64,000 nucleotides of DNA from contig NZ_CP133189.1 of the NCBI RefSeq assembly GCF_030913655.1, positions 3,772,001 through 3,836,000 of the forward strand. The letters run 5' to 3'. This stretch comes from Clostridium sp. MB40-C1 (GTDB taxonomy: Bacteria; Bacillota; Clostridia; Clostridiales; Clostridiaceae). The notes under the pieces were generated by a model, which did not search any database, had not been told where the DNA came from, and worked only from the letters and a program-made list of their open reading frames with translations. Every line of letters starts with the position of its first letter. Position 1 is the first letter of the stretch. The position numbers were made by a program, and so were the translations under genes. This document shows positions 53,100-63,367 of this stretch, piece after piece.

Positions 53100-53936
53100 A
53101 TGGAAAAAATAAAAATAATAACAGACAGTACCTGTGATTTGAATAAAGATATAGTTAATAGGTTGAATTTAAAGGTTATTCCTTTAATAGTTAATTTTGG
53201 TGAAGAAAGTTACTTAGATGGAATTAACATAGATATTCATGAGTTTTTAAGAAAATTAAAAGAACAGGATATTTTTCCTGCTACAGCACAAATTAACCCT
53301 AAAAGATTTTATGATATATACAAACAATATTTAGATGATGGATATAAAATAATTTCAATACACTTATCGTCTAAGATGAGTGGAACGTATAATTCAGCTT
53401 GCATTGCAAAAGATATGCTTGAAACTGATGATATAGTTGTAATAGATAGTATGAATGTAACATCTGGTTTAGGGCTACTAGTTATGAAAGCTGTTGAACT
53501 AAAGGAAAAAGATTATAATATATATGAAATAGAGGAAGAATTAAAAAGAGTCATTCCTAGAATAAAATGTGCCTATGCATTTTCTAGTTTAGATAATTTA
53601 GTTAAAGGAGGGAGGCTTTCAAAAACAGCTGGAGTTATTGGAAGCTTTCTTGGGATTAAATTAATATTATCTGTAGTGGATGGGGAAATGGCTTTAATTA
53701 ATAAAGTGCGAGGTACTAAAAAAGCTATAAGAACTATATTGGAACATTTAGAAGAAAATGAAATAGATACTAAAGAAAATTGTATACTGCTTCATATAGA
53801 TAATTATGATGTACTTCCAGTACTAAGAGAAGAATTGGGAAAAAAAGAAAGCGTATACTGGGAATGTGAAGTAGGATGTGTAGTTGGAACTCACAGTGGA
53901 CCAGATGCTTGTGGTATAGCTTATATAGGAAAATAA
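53100..53936 (+). CDS. DegV-family fatty-acid-binding protein
   Basis: The 278-residue protein has the DegV signature: ITDSTCDL at the N-terminus, FPATAQINPKRF, HLSSKMSGTYNSA and GGRLSKTAG, and a C-terminal domain with VVGTHSGPDACGIAYIGK. DegV/FakB proteins bind fatty acids and supply them to the fatty acid kinase FakA; FakA is not in this window. AGGAGG lies before ATG. The gene is downstream of trmL and ends in a terminator. Confidence 0.92.
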   Translation: MEKIKIITDSTCDLNKDIVNRLNLKVIPLIVNFGEESYLDGINIDIHEFLRKLKEQDIFPATAQINPKRFYDIYKQYLDDGYKIISIHLSSKMSGTYNSACIAKDMLETDDIVVIDSMNVTSGLGLLVMKAVELKEKDYNIYEIEEELKRVIPRIKCAYAFSSLDNLVKGGRLSKTAGVIGSFLGIKLILSVVDGEMALINKVRGTKKAIRTILEHLEENEIDTKENCILLHIDNYDVLPVLREELGKKESVYWECEVGCVVGTHSGPDACGIAYIGK

Positions 53937-53951
53937 GATGGGATCTTGTAT

Positions 53952-53991
53952 AAAAACACAAATATATAATTTTTAATATATTTGTGTTTTA
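53952..53991 (+). terminator. terminator after DegV gene
   Basis: AAAACACAAATATAT (53953-53967) pairs with ATATATTTGTGTTTT (53976-53990). Confidence 0.82.
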
Positions 53992-54122
53992 TTTGAGTTG
54001 GCAAAACTAAATATATGTTGAATTTCGTGACAATTTGTATGATAATGTAAAACTATATATATTTTTATATTTTAGATTTATGATATAATATAATTGTACT
54101 ATATGTAAAGTGGTGATAAATT

Positions 54123-55499
54123 ATGAAAATGGAGTTTAAACTGAACTTAACCCAAGAACAAAAGCTTATAATGACGCAGCAAATGCAATTATCAGTAAAA
54201 TTATTACAAATGTCAAATTTTGAAATTCAAAAATATATAGAAAAAGAACTTCAAGAAAATCCTGTATTAGATGCTGAATATAAGAAAAATGATAATGATA
54301 AAATAAAAGATGAAATCGATTATAAAAAATTTATGAAATTTTTAGAATCTGATGATTATGGACATGGAGGCTATGGAGGCTATAGTAAAGATGAAGAAGA
54401 GGTTTCACCCTTTAACTTTATTAGTGCAAAAAAATCATTAAAAGAGTTTTTAATAGATCAGCTGATAGAATTACAAGAAACGAATTATATAAAGGCTATA
54501 TGTGAATATATTATCGAAAATATAGATAAAAAGGGATATTTAGCTACTAGCATGGAAAATATTGCAGAAGAATTATCCATTCCTATAGAAGCAGGCGAAA
54601 AATGTTTGAAAATTGTACAATCGTTGGAACCTGATGGAATAGGAGCAAGAGATATAAAAGAATGTTTAAAAATTCAATTAATAAAAAAGGACTTAAAAGA
54701 TAATAAACTTTTTAGCATAATTGATAACTATTTAGAATTATTAGCAGATAACAAATATAATGTTATTGCTAAAAATTTAAATATAACTCCTCAACAAGCT
54801 CAAAAATATGGGGATTTAATAAAAACTTTAGAACCAAAACCATCAAGAGGTTTTTATACAGGAGAAGAAACAAAATACATTATTCCTGAAGCCTATATAA
54901 AAAAAATAGATGGGGAATATCATATCATAATGAATGATGGAGGCATGCCAAGGTTAAATATAAACGGTTTATACAAGCAAATTATAAATAATGAAGAAGA
55001 TAAACAAACAGTAAAATTTGTAAAAGATAAATTAAATAGTGCTGTTTTTTTAATAAAAAGTATAAATCAAAGAGAAAACACTATTTACAGAATCTTAGAA
55101 AAGATTTTGGAGGTTCAAAGAGAATATTTTGATTATGGAGAACAATATTTAAAGCCTATGACTTTAAAAGAAATTGCAGATTATCTTGAAATGCATGAGT
55201 CTACAGTAAGCAGAGCAATAAGAGAGAAATATATATATACAGATAAAGGAACAATTAAAATAAAAGATTTATTTACAACGGGCATATCAAGAGTAGATAG
55301 TTTTGAAGATGTGTCAGCAAAAATAATTAAAAATAAAATTATAGAATTAGTAGAAAATGAAGATAAGAAGAAACCTTTTTCAGATCAAAAAATTGCGGAT
55401 CTATTGAAAGATAAGAACATAGATATATCTAGAAGAACTATAGCAAAGTATAGAGAAGAAATAGGAATAAAGTCTTCTAGTAAGAGGAAAAGATTTTAG
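54123..55499 (+). CDS. rpoN: RNA polymerase sigma-54 factor
   Basis: The 458-residue protein has all parts of sigma-54: the Gln-rich region I (KLIMTQQMQLSVKLLQMSNFEI), a short acidic linker, the core-binding domain (about 100-250), the DNA-binding helix-turn-helix (KEIADYLEMHESTVSRAIREKY) and the RpoN box SRRTIAKYREEIGI near the C-terminus. It directs transcription at -24/-12 promoters with bEBP activators. Placement just before cggR-gapA is common in Clostridium. ATG 54123 has only a weak AAGTGGTG site. The terminator overlaps its last codons. Confidence 0.96.
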   Translation: MKMEFKLNLTQEQKLIMTQQMQLSVKLLQMSNFEIQKYIEKELQENPVLDAEYKKNDNDKIKDEIDYKKFMKFLESDDYGHGGYGGYSKDEEEVSPFNFISAKKSLKEFLIDQLIELQETNYIKAICEYIIENIDKKGYLATSMENIAEELSIPIEAGEKCLKIVQSLEPDGIGARDIKECLKIQLIKKDLKDNKLFSIIDNYLELLADNKYNVIAKNLNITPQQAQKYGDLIKTLEPKPSRGFYTGEETKYIIPEAYIKKIDGEYHIIMNDGGMPRLNINGLYKQIINNEEDKQTVKFVKDKLNSAVFLIKSINQRENTIYRILEKILEVQREYFDYGEQYLKPMTLKEIADYLEMHESTVSRAIREKYIYTDKGTIKIKDLFTTGISRVDSFEDVSAKIIKNKIIELVENEDKKKPFSDQKIADLLKDKNIDISRRTIAKYREEIGIKSSSKRKRF

Positions 55500-55518
55500 A
55501 GCTTTTCCTCTTTTTTTG
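55482..55518 (+). terminator. terminator overlapping rpoN stop
   Basis: AAGAGGAAAAG (55482-55492) pairs with CTTTTCCTCTT (55502-55512), then a T-run. The left arm encodes the final residues KRKRF. Confidence 0.86.
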
Positions 55519-55603
55519 ATATATATTTTACTTATAATGGTGTATTGAAAAAAATTAACAATATTTTTTTATAAAATGACTTTTAAAAATTGTATATTCG
55601 GTT

Positions 55604-55650
55604 TATAATATTAGTGGGACATAAATCAAACAAGCGGGACATATTATGAC
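55604..55650 (+). promoter_or_regulatory. cggR promoter -10 and CggR operator
   Basis: TATAAT (55604-55609) is followed by TGGGAC-N6-CAAA-N4-CGGGAC-N6-TGAC (55615-55650). The GGGAC half-sites at 55616 and 55636 are 20 bp apart, two helical turns, the layout of the B. subtilis gapA operator. The -35 is poor. This implies that CggR represses its own operon when fructose 1,6-bisphosphate is low. Confidence 0.8.
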
Positions 55651-55666
55651 CGAAGAGGTGGTTTGT

Positions 55667-56719
55667 TTGCAAAATCATTTAGAAATTCAAAAAAAGATAG
55701 TTCCTGAATTATTAGAACTTTTAGAAAAGCGATACAATATTTTAACTACTATATATTATAACCAACCTATAGGCAGAAGAATGCTTGCTAGTTATTTGGG
55801 AATAGGTGAAAGAATAGTAAGGAGTGAAGTTAGTTTTTTTAGGAAGCAAAATCTAATAGATATTAATAGTGATGGAATGACAGTTACAACCGAAGGAAAA
55901 GAAATTTTAGAAAAACTAAAAGAATTTGTTCATGAATTAAAAGGGTTATCTGAAATGGAAGAATTCATGAGAAAAAATTTAAACTTAAAAGATGTTATTG
56001 TTGTTCCAGGAAATGTTGACGAAAACGAATTAGTTTTAGATGAGATTGGTAAAAGCGCAGCCAATTATTTAAAGGAATTACTAAAAGATAGAATGACAAT
56101 AGCATTAACTGGTGGTACGTCTGTTAAAAAACTAGTGGATAATATGTCTAAGATAAATGATTATAGACATTTACTAGTTGTACCAGCAAGAGGTGGGCTT
56201 GGAAGAAAGGTTGAAGTACAAGCAAATACTTTAGTAGCAAAGCTTGCGGAAAAATTATCAGCAGATTATAGAATGCTTCAGCTATTAGAAAATGTTGATT
56301 ATGCTGAGATATTTGCTATACTAAATGAAGAAAGTATAAAGGAAGTACAAGAAAACATAAATAATGCAAATATTCTTATCTATGGTATAGGTAAAGCAGA
56401 TGAGATGGCAGCAAGAAGAGGTTTTCAACAATCAAAAATAGATAAATTAAAGCAGGCTGGAGCTGTTGGAGAAGCTTTTGGATGTTATTTTGATAAACAA
56501 GGAAATATAATATTTTCAACTTCTACAGCGGGTATAAAAAGTGAAAATACTAAAAAGATAGAGTATAGAATTTCAATTGCTGGAGGTAAAAGCAAAGCAG
56601 AAGCAATTATAAGTGTTCAAAGATATAATCCTCAAAATATCTTAATAACAGATGAAGGTGCAGCAAAAGAAATTATAAATATCATTAAAAATGAGAATAA
56701 TGATAAAGGCAATGATTAA
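55667..56719 (+). CDS. cggR: central glycolytic genes regulator
   Basis: The 350-residue SorC-family repressor has an N-terminal winged helix (MLASYLGIGERIVRSEVSFFRKQNLI) and a C-terminal sugar-phosphate-binding domain (about 95-345; MTIALTGGTSVKKLVDNM, VPARGGLGRKVEVQANTL). CggR is inactivated by fructose 1,6-bisphosphate and then frees gapA and related genes. I start at TTG 55667, six bases after GAGGTGG, because the protein then aligns with the B. subtilis N-terminus; ATG 55646 overlaps the operator and lacks a ribosome binding site. It is followed by gapA after 63 bp. Confidence 0.93.
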   Translation: MQNHLEIQKKIVPELLELLEKRYNILTTIYYNQPIGRRMLASYLGIGERIVRSEVSFFRKQNLIDINSDGMTVTTEGKEILEKLKEFVHELKGLSEMEEFMRKNLNLKDVIVVPGNVDENELVLDEIGKSAANYLKELLKDRMTIALTGGTSVKKLVDNMSKINDYRHLLVVPARGGLGRKVEVQANTLVAKLAEKLSADYRMLQLLENVDYAEIFAILNEESIKEVQENINNANILIYGIGKADEMAARRGFQQSKIDKLKQAGAVGEAFGCYFDKQGNIIFSTSTAGIKSENTKKIEYRISIAGGKSKAEAIISVQRYNPQNILITDEGAAKEIINIIKNENNDKGND

Positions 56720-56782
56720 ATAAGATATATAAATTTAATATATAAATAAAAAATATATATAAATATTAGGAGGTAATTTGAA

Positions 56783-57787
56783 ATGAAAAAAGTTGCAATT
56801 AATGGATTTGGAAGAATCGGAAGATTAGCATTGAGATTAATGATTGACAACCCAGAATTTGAGGTGGTTGCAATAAACGATCTAACAGATGCTAAAACTT
56901 TGGCACACTTATTCAAATATGACTCAGCTCAAGGTAGATTTAATGGTCAAATAGAAGTTAAAGATGGAGCTTTCGTAGTTAATGGAAAAGAAATAAAAGT
57001 TACTGCAGAAGCTAAACCAGAAAATTTACCATGGGGAGAACTAGGAGTAGATATAGTTTTAGAATGTACTGGTTTCTTTACTTCAAAAGAAAAAGCTTCA
57101 GCTCATGTAAAAGCTGGTGCTAAGAAAGTTGTTATATCAGCTCCAGCTGGTAATGACCTTCCAACTGTAGTTTACAATGTAAACCATGATATATTAAAAG
57201 GAGAAGAAACAGTTATATCAGGTGCATCATGCACAACTAACTGCTTAGCTCCAATGACTAAAGTTTTAAATGATAGCTTTGGATTAACTAAAGGATTTAT
57301 GACTACAATCCATGCTTATACAAATGACCAAAATACTTTAGATGCTCCACATAAAAAAGGTGACTTAAGAAGAGCAAGAGCTGCAGCTGCAAGTATCATT
57401 CCAAACTCAACAGGAGCTGCTAAAGCTATTGGATTAGTTATTCCAGAATTAGCTGGTAAATTAGATGGAAACGCTCAAAGAGTTCCAGTTATAACTGGTT
57501 CAATTACTGAATTAGTATGTACTTTAGGTAAAAAAGTTACTGTTGAAGAAATTAATGCTGCTATGAAAGCTGCTGCTAATGAATCATTTGGATATACTGA
57601 AGATCCAATAGTATCTTCAGATGTTATCGGAATGAATTTCGGATCATTATTTGATGGAACTCAAACTAAGATTATGGAAGTTAATGGAGAACAATTAGTT
57701 AAGGTTGCTTCATGGTATGACAATGAAATGTCATATACTTCACAATTAATAAGAACTTTAAACTATTTTGCAAACCTTACAAAATAA
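56783..57787 (+). CDS. gapA: glyceraldehyde-3-phosphate dehydrogenase
   Basis: The 334-residue enzyme has the NAD-binding start [15 protein letters not shown], the catalytic Cys in [12 protein letters not shown] (about residue 152), and [15 protein letters not shown] near the end. It oxidises glyceraldehyde 3-phosphate to 1,3-bisphosphoglycerate with NAD+. Codon use is enriched for frequently used codons, as expected for a highly expressed gene. AGGAGG lies before ATG. It shares the CggR-controlled promoter of cggR and ends in a terminator, with pgk about 5.8 kb away. Confidence 0.98.
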   Translation: MKKVAINGFGRIGRLALRLMIDNPEFEVVAINDLTDAKTLAHLFKYDSAQGRFNGQIEVKDGAFVVNGKEIKVTAEAKPENLPWGELGVDIVLECTGFFTSKEKASAHVKAGAKKVVISAPAGNDLPTVVYNVNHDILKGEETVISGASCTTNCLAPMTKVLNDSFGLTKGFMTTIHAYTNDQNTLDAPHKKGDLRRARAAAASIIPNSTGAAKAIGLVIPELAGKLDGNAQRVPVITGSITELVCTLGKKVTVEEINAAMKAAANESFGYTEDPIVSSDVIGMNFGSLFDGTQTKIMEVNGEQLVKVASWYDNEMSYTSQLIRTLNYFANLTK

Positions 57788-57849
57788 TTTAATATATTAA
57801 TTGAACATACTAGGTTAGTTAAATAGATTAACTTATGTAAACATAGAAT

Positions 57850-57893
57850 AAAAACATCTATCTTGTTGGTTATACAAGATAGATGTTTTTTTA
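57850..57893 (+). terminator. terminator after gapA
   Basis: AAAACATCTATCTTGT (57851-57866) pairs perfectly with ACAAGATAGATGTTTT (57874-57889), followed by T residues. Confidence 0.88.
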
Positions 57894-58241
57894 TTCATAT
57901 TAATAGCAGTTGTCAAATAAAATGAATTAATAAGTAATTTTTAGATTGAGGTGAAAATTATTTAAGCAAATTCATTTTATTAAAAATAAAAAATAACTTA
58001 ATATGTTAGAAATATAGAATATGGATATTTTTTATTTAGATCTTAAAAAATGGAAAAATTAACTTGATTTTTCCATATAATTATCGTATATTAGAGATAA
58101 GATTTAATTGAAAATTAATAATATATTGACTATTAATTTTATTAAATCTATTATCTTAAGTCTTAAAGTTTTCGGTAAGCGGTTACATATTGTAAACATT
58201 TACCGCGTCAAATTAAGTTTATAATTAGGAGGGGAATAACA
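57894..58241. other. leader region of BMP transporter operon
   Basis: No gene is seen. At 58174-58187 GGTAAGCGGTTACA resembles a CcpA cre site (consensus WTGNAANCGNWNNCAW, first T missing). It overlaps a palindrome TTACA-TAT-TGTAA (58183-58195), so it could be the operator of another regulator. I do not find a purine riboswitch. Confidence 0.4.
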
Positions 58242-59408
58242 ATGAAAAAAAGAAGACTAGTTGCTATTTTAGCGACAGTAGCTGTGGTTGCATCTTTGTT
58301 TGCAGGCTGCGGTGGTAAACCTGAGAATAAGGATAATAAGGCAGCACAAGAACAAAAGAAAGATGAAACTAAAAAATCAGACATAAAAATAGGTCTTTCA
58401 ACTGATGAAGGTGGATTAAATGATAAATCATTTAATCAAGCAGCAGATATGGGAATTAAAAAAGCAGAGAAAGAATTTGGGTTTGAATATAAAGCTTTAG
58501 AATCAACTAAAAAAGAAAACTTTGTTCCACATCTTCAAACATTATCAACAGGTGCTAACTCTAATTTAACATTTGCTATTGGATATCAAATGGCTGAAGC
58601 TTTGGCAGAAGTAGCTAAATCAGCACAAGACAAGAACTTTGCTATTGTTGATTTTGCACCAGATAAACCTGAGGATGTGTTGAAGAATGTTCAGTATTTA
58701 CGTTTTAATGATCATGAAGGATCATTCTTAGTAGGAGTTATAGCAGCAAAAACTTCAAAAACTGGTAAAATAGGATTTATAGGTGGAAAGCAAAGTCCGT
58801 TAATTGGAAAATTTGAAGCTGGATATATAGCAGGAGCTAGAGCTATAAATCCAAATATAAAAGTGGATGTTAGATATGCTGATAGCTTTAGTGATTCAAA
58901 CAAAGGATATGAACTTGCAAAAGCTGAATATGGATCAGGATGTGATATAGTTTACCATGCAGCAGGTGGTGTTGGATTAGGATTGTTTAAGGCAACTAAA
59001 GAAATAAAAGATAGTGGAAAGCAAGTTTGGGCTATAGGTGTTGACCAAGACCAAGTATTAACAGTTACAGATGCAAATAAAAAACCTATGTATGCTGATA
59101 TAATACTTACAAGTATGATAAAGAGAGTTGATACTGCAACTTATGAAGCAGTAAAAGAAGTTGTTGAAGGAAAATTCCAAGGCGGAAAAATTAGAACATT
59201 TAGTCTTAAAGAAAACGGTGTTGGTATAGCTCCAACTTCAAGAGGACAAATACCAGATGACGTAAAAGATATAGTTAAACAAAATGTATCTAAAGAGGTT
59301 ATAACTTTAGTTGATAAATATGAAGCAGCTATAAAAGAAGGTAAAATAAAAGTTCCAGAAAAACCAGAAGATGCTAAAAAATTCACAACTGATTTTAAAG
59401 CGGAATAA
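58242..59408 (+). CDS. BMP-family nucleoside-binding lipoprotein
   Basis: The 388-residue protein has a lipoprotein signal with lipobox LFAGC (Cys 23), then a Lys/Asp-rich linker and a BMP/PnrA-type substrate-binding domain with GLSTDEGGLNDKSFNQAA, IGYQMAEALAEVA, HEGSFLVGVIAAKTSKTGKIGFIGG and VDQDQ. It is anchored outside the cell and should capture purine nucleosides for the ABC transporter encoded next. AGGAGG lies before ATG. A hairpin after its stop may raise the level of this component relative to the others. Confidence 0.93.
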   Translation: MKKRRLVAILATVAVVASLFAGCGGKPENKDNKAAQEQKKDETKKSDIKIGLSTDEGGLNDKSFNQAADMGIKKAEKEFGFEYKALESTKKENFVPHLQTLSTGANSNLTFAIGYQMAEALAEVAKSAQDKNFAIVDFAPDKPEDVLKNVQYLRFNDHEGSFLVGVIAAKTSKTGKIGFIGGKQSPLIGKFEAGYIAGARAINPNIKVDVRYADSFSDSNKGYELAKAEYGSGCDIVYHAAGGVGLGLFKATKEIKDSGKQVWAIGVDQDQVLTVTDANKKPMYADIILTSMIKRVDTATYEAVKEVVEGKFQGGKIRTFSLKENGVGIAPTSRGQIPDDVKDIVKQNVSKEVITLVDKYEAAIKEGKIKVPEKPEDAKKFTTDFKAE

Positions 59409-59420
59409 AACATGATGGCA

Positions 59421-59457
59421 TGAAAAAGCTAGATGTATTGCACATCTAGCTTTTTCA
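59421..59457 (+). terminator. terminator/attenuator between BMP lipoprotein and ATPase genes
   Basis: AAAAAGCTAGATGT (59423-59436) pairs perfectly with ACATCTAGCTTTTT (59442-59455). It probably gives partial read-through, since the transport genes follow. Confidence 0.82.
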
Positions 59458-59537
59458 AAACCGCTTATATGTAAATTGCAATAAAAAATATTAATAAACA
59501 ACTATATGTTTATTAAATCCTTGAAAGGAGGACAATA

Positions 59538-61079
59538 ATGGAAAAAGTCATTGAAATGAAAGGCATTACCAAGGTTTTCCCGGGGACTACCGCTAATGAT
59601 AATGTGGATTTTACATTGTTAAAAGGTGAAACTCATGTTTTACTTGGAGAAAATGGAGCTGGTAAAACCACACTTATGAATGTTTTATATGGGCTATACC
59701 AACCAGAGATGGGACAGATTTTTATAAGAGAGAAAGAACTGAAAATAACTAGTCCTAATGATGCTATAAAGTTAGGAATAGGAATGGTGCACCAGCATTT
59801 TATGCTTGTACATAATTTTACTGTTGCTCAAAATATTGTATTAGGGATGGAACCAAGAAAAGGATTAAAAATTGATATTAATAAAGCTATAGAAGATGTT
59901 AAAGAAATTGCTAAAAAATATGGATTTAATATAAATCCTAAGGATGTAATTGAGGATATCAGTGTTGGTCAACAGCAAAAAGTTGAAATATTAAAAGCTT
60001 TATATAGAGGTGCAGAAATATTAATATTAGATGAGCCAACAGCCGTTTTAACTCCTCAAGAGATTGAAGAGTTAGGACAAATTATAGACAATTTGAAAAA
60101 GGAAGGTAAATCAGTAATATTAATTACACATAAGCTAAAAGAAGTTATGAGTATGAGTGATAGAGTAACAATAATAAGAAGAGGAAAAGTAACTGGCACT
60201 GTGAATACTAAGGATACATCTATAGATGAATTAGCAGAACTTATGGTGGGAAGAAAAGTTCAGCTAATAGTAGAAAAGAAAGTTAGTGATTTGAAGGGGG
60301 AAATATTAAGAGTAGAAGATCTTCATGCTAATGATAATAGAAATCTGCCAGCTTTAAAAGGGGTAACCTTCCAAGTCAATGGAGGAGAAATTCTAGGAAT
60401 AGCAGGGGTTGATGGGAATGGTCAGACAGAACTTTTAGAAGTATTGACAGGACTTAGAAAACCTATAAGTGGAAAAATAAGCATAAAAAATAAAAATATT
60501 TTTGGTAAGACACCTAGAGAAATAATAGATAGTGGGGTTGGACACATACCAGAAGATAGGCAGAGAAGAGGATTGATACTTAAATATTCCTTATTTGAAA
60601 ACGTTATTTTAGGAGTACATCATAAGGAACCTTTTAGTAAAAATAAAATTATAGACTATAAAGTAGTAAGAAAGTATGCTCAAAGAATAATAAAAGAGTT
60701 TGATGTAAGAACTCCTGGGGATGAAGTTTCAGCTTCTTCATTGTCAGGAGGAAATCAACAAAAATTAATTGTTGCTAGAGAAATATCAAAAGATCCAGAT
60801 ATTTTAATAGCAGCACAACCTACAAGAGGAGTTGATGTTGGAGCTATAGAGTTTATTCATAAAAGACTTGTGGGAGAGAGAGATTCAGGAAAAGCTGTTT
60901 TATTAGTATCCTTTGAGTTGGATGAAATATTAGCTTTATCAGATAGAATTGCAGTTATGTATGATGGAGAAATAGTAGCTATTTTAGATAGAAAAGATGC
61001 AGATGAACAGAAATTAGGTATACTCATGGCTGGAGGAAGTTTAAACGCTGATAATAAAGGAGTGAACAAAATTGAGTAA
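59538..61079 (+). CDS. nucleoside ABC transporter ATPase (two NBDs)
   Basis: The 513-residue protein has two nucleotide-binding domains. The first is complete (Walker [11 protein letters not shown] about residue 37, signature [10 protein letters not shown], Walker [14 protein letters not shown]). The second has a changed Walker A ([11 protein letters not shown]), [16 protein letters not shown] and a changed Walker B ([14 protein letters not shown]), as usual for the BMP/RbsA-like class. It powers uptake with the two permeases. AGGAGG lies before ATG. Its end overlaps the next start by 8 bases, so the genes are translationally coupled. Confidence 0.93.
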   Translation: MEKVIEMKGITKVFPGTTANDNVDFTLLKGETHVLLGENGAGKTTLMNVLYGLYQPEMGQIFIREKELKITSPNDAIKLGIGMVHQHFMLVHNFTVAQNIVLGMEPRKGLKIDINKAIEDVKEIAKKYGFNINPKDVIEDISVGQQQKVEILKALYRGAEILILDEPTAVLTPQEIEELGQIIDNLKKEGKSVILITHKLKEVMSMSDRVTIIRRGKVTGTVNTKDTSIDELAELMVGRKVQLIVEKKVSDLKGEILRVEDLHANDNRNLPALKGVTFQVNGGEILGIAGVDGNGQTELLEVLTGLRKPISGKISIKNKNIFGKTPREIIDSGVGHIPEDRQRRGLILKYSLFENVILGVHHKEPFSKNKIIDYKVVRKYAQRIIKEFDVRTPGDEVSASSLSGGNQQKLIVAREISKDPDILIAAQPTRGVDVGAIEFIHKRLVGERDSGKAVLLVSFELDEILALSDRIAVMYDGEIVAILDRKDADEQKLGILMAGGSLNADNKGVNKIE

Positions 61080-62178
61080 AAAATCATCCAATAGTAATTT
61101 TTTAAATATAATAAAACAATCAATTAAGAGTTTGATATTTCCTTTGTTTGCAATAATAATATCTATATTTGTTGCTGTATTCTTTGTTATGTGGTCTAAA
61201 GGATATTCTATAACACAATATTTTTCAGCTTTAACAGATTTATTTAGTATAATATGGGAAGGAAGTTTTGCTACTAAAAGGAATGCTCTTACTACTATTT
61301 CCTATGTAACTCCACTTATATTTACAGGTATAGCAAATGCTGTTGCATTTAAATGTGGTCTATTTAACATTGGAGTTGAAGGACAATTTATAATGGGTAT
61401 GATTTCAGCAGCTATAATTGGATTAATACCAGGATTAAACCCTTTTATTCATATTATTTTAATAATACTTGGTGGTATGCTAGCAGGAACTATATGGGGC
61501 GGAATACCAGGTATACTAAAAGCTAAGTTTGGAACAAATGAAGTTATAAATACGATTATGATGAATTATATAGGTATGTACTTTGCAAATTGGATTGTTC
61601 AAAAATCTGTATTTTCAGTGGCACCAACATATACAAATACTCCATTGATTCAACAAAGTGCGAGATTGATGCCTTTAAGCAAGCTTAGTAAAGCTAATAT
61701 AGGTATATTTATTGCAATAGCTTTTGCTATATTAGTTTATTGGCTTTTATGGAAGACTACTATAGGATATGAAATCAGAGGAGTTGGAATAAATCCATCA
61801 GGAGCAGAATATGGTGGAATAAATGTAGCTAAAAACATGACACTTGCTATGGTTATATCAGGATCACTTGCTGGTATTGGAGGAGCAACACATTTATCTG
61901 GCGTGTTATATCAATGTCAAGATTTTATGGCATTTCCTGGGTTTGGATTTGATGGTATAGCTGTTGCACTTTTGGCTAAATCTAATCCAATCGGATGTAT
62001 TGCTTCAGCAATTTTATTCGGAGCTTTAAATAGTAGTGCCACTATGCTTCAATTTAATGATATACCAAAAGAAATAGTATTTTTAATTCAATCTATAATA
62101 ATTATATTTGTTGCAACAGACTATGTAGTTAAATATTTTGCAGATAAGAAAAAGAAGGGAGAGATAATAAATGGATAA
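61072..62178 (+). CDS. nucleoside ABC transporter permease 1
   Basis: The 368-residue integral membrane protein belongs to the branched-chain/ribose-type permease family (BPD_transp_2), with about ten hydrophobic segments, GLFNIGVEGQFIMG, FGTNEVINTIMMNYI and YGGINVAKNMTLAMVISGSLAGIGG. It forms half the channel with the next protein (NupP-like). Start TTG 61072 after AAAGGAGTG, overlapping the ATPase stop by 8 bases. Its stop overlaps the next start by 8 bases. Confidence 0.92.
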   Translation: MSKKSSNSNFLNIIKQSIKSLIFPLFAIIISIFVAVFFVMWSKGYSITQYFSALTDLFSIIWEGSFATKRNALTTISYVTPLIFTGIANAVAFKCGLFNIGVEGQFIMGMISAAIIGLIPGLNPFIHIILIILGGMLAGTIWGGIPGILKAKFGTNEVINTIMMNYIGMYFANWIVQKSVFSVAPTYTNTPLIQQSARLMPLSKLSKANIGIFIAIAFAILVYWLLWKTTIGYEIRGVGINPSGAEYGGINVAKNMTLAMVISGSLAGIGGATHLSGVLYQCQDFMAFPGFGFDGIAVALLAKSNPIGCIASAILFGALNSSATMLQFNDIPKEIVFLIQSIIIIFVATDYVVKYFADKKKKGEIING

Positions 62179-63085
62179 TACAATATTCCCTTTGGTAGCT
62201 TCTACTTTGAGAATGGCAGCACCACTTATATTTACTGCAATAGGAGCGGTTTTCGCTGAAAGATCTGGAGTGGTTAATATAGGATTAGATGGAATGATGA
62301 TAATGGGAGCTTTCTTTGCCGTTTTGGGTTCCAAAATGTATGGACCTATAACAGGTATATTATTTGCTATGCTAGCAGGTGGAGTTATGGCTACTATTCA
62401 TGCTTTTTTAAGTATAAATTTAAGGGCTGATCAGATTATTTCTGGTACTGCAATAAATCTTTTCGCAACAGCATTAGCAAGTTTTTTAATAGGACCTATA
62501 TTTAAAACTGGTGGTCAAACTGATTTAGTTAAAGGACTTTCTTATGATTTACCAGGTTTTTTGGAAAAGGTACCTATCTTAAAAGATTTAAATTGGTTTG
62601 TAATAGGAGCTTTTATTTTAGTTTTTGTTGCTAACTTTGTGTTGTTTAAAACTCCACTGGGTTTAAGAATAAGAGCTGTTGGAGAACATCCAAGTGCAGC
62701 AGATACTCTTGGAATTAATGTTTATAAAATGAGATATTTATGTGTAATTTTATCAGGTATATTAGCAGGTCTTGGAGGAGCTGCGTTATCTATAGGATTA
62801 ACACCAGTTTATAAGGATGGGATGGTAGCTGGTAGAGGATTTATAGCTCTTGCTGCAATGATATTTGGTAACTGGAAACCGGTGGGAACTATGTGGGCAT
62901 GTTTATTATTTGCTTTTGGTAATGCATTCCAAATACAAGCACAAGGTTTTACTATGATAAGATTACCAAATGAACTTTATTCTTCTATACCATATATATT
63001 AACAATGTTAGCACTTGCAGGATTTGTAGGTAAAACAACTGCACCTAGAGCTGATGGTCAACCGTATATTAAAGGACAAAGGTAA
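62171..63085 (+). CDS. nucleoside ABC transporter permease 2
   Basis: The 304-residue membrane protein of the same permease family has about eight to ten hydrophobic segments (GAVFAERSGVVNIGLDGMMIMGAFFA, LRADQIISGTAINLFATAL, GLRIRAVGEHPSAADTLGINVYKMRYLC). It is the second half of the channel (NupQ-like). The start ATG 62171 overlaps the previous gene, with GGGAGA upstream. A long terminator follows at 63162. Confidence 0.92.
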   Translation: MDNTIFPLVASTLRMAAPLIFTAIGAVFAERSGVVNIGLDGMMIMGAFFAVLGSKMYGPITGILFAMLAGGVMATIHAFLSINLRADQIISGTAINLFATALASFLIGPIFKTGGQTDLVKGLSYDLPGFLEKVPILKDLNWFVIGAFILVFVANFVLFKTPLGLRIRAVGEHPSAADTLGINVYKMRYLCVILSGILAGLGGAALSIGLTPVYKDGMVAGRGFIALAAMIFGNWKPVGTMWACLLFAFGNAFQIQAQGFTMIRLPNELYSSIPYILTMLALAGFVGKTTAPRADGQPYIKGQR

Positions 63086-63161
63086 TTTAGATTAGTCTAT
63101 CTTTTAATAAAAATAAGTTTTAGGATTACTGGGTTATATATATTAAAAACATAGTTGAATT

Positions 63162-63242
63162 AAAAGATCTAGTGAAAAGATGAATTGAAAATGTATTGTT
63201 TTTCAATGACATTTTAAATAGCATTTTTCACTAGATTTTTAT
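63162..63242 (+). terminator. terminator of nucleoside transporter operon
   Basis: ATCTAGTGAAAA (63167-63178) pairs with TTTTCACTAGAT (63225-63236), with an inner hairpin TTGAAAA/TTTTCAA, followed by TTTTT. Confidence 0.8.
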
Positions 63243-63367
63243 TTATGTTAGAAGATTTATAAAATCTAAATAAAAGGAATACTATTCTAAATTTATTTAA
63301 AATAAGTTAAATTTATAAATTTCTATTTTTTTTTGCGAAAGCTATTTTAAAATTAGTTACTTTACAT

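Noticed and set aside
57894-58241. Purine riboswitch before the BMP transporter operon
   Set aside because: The conserved core (TATAAT...GTTTCTACC...CCGTAAA...GACTA) is not present.
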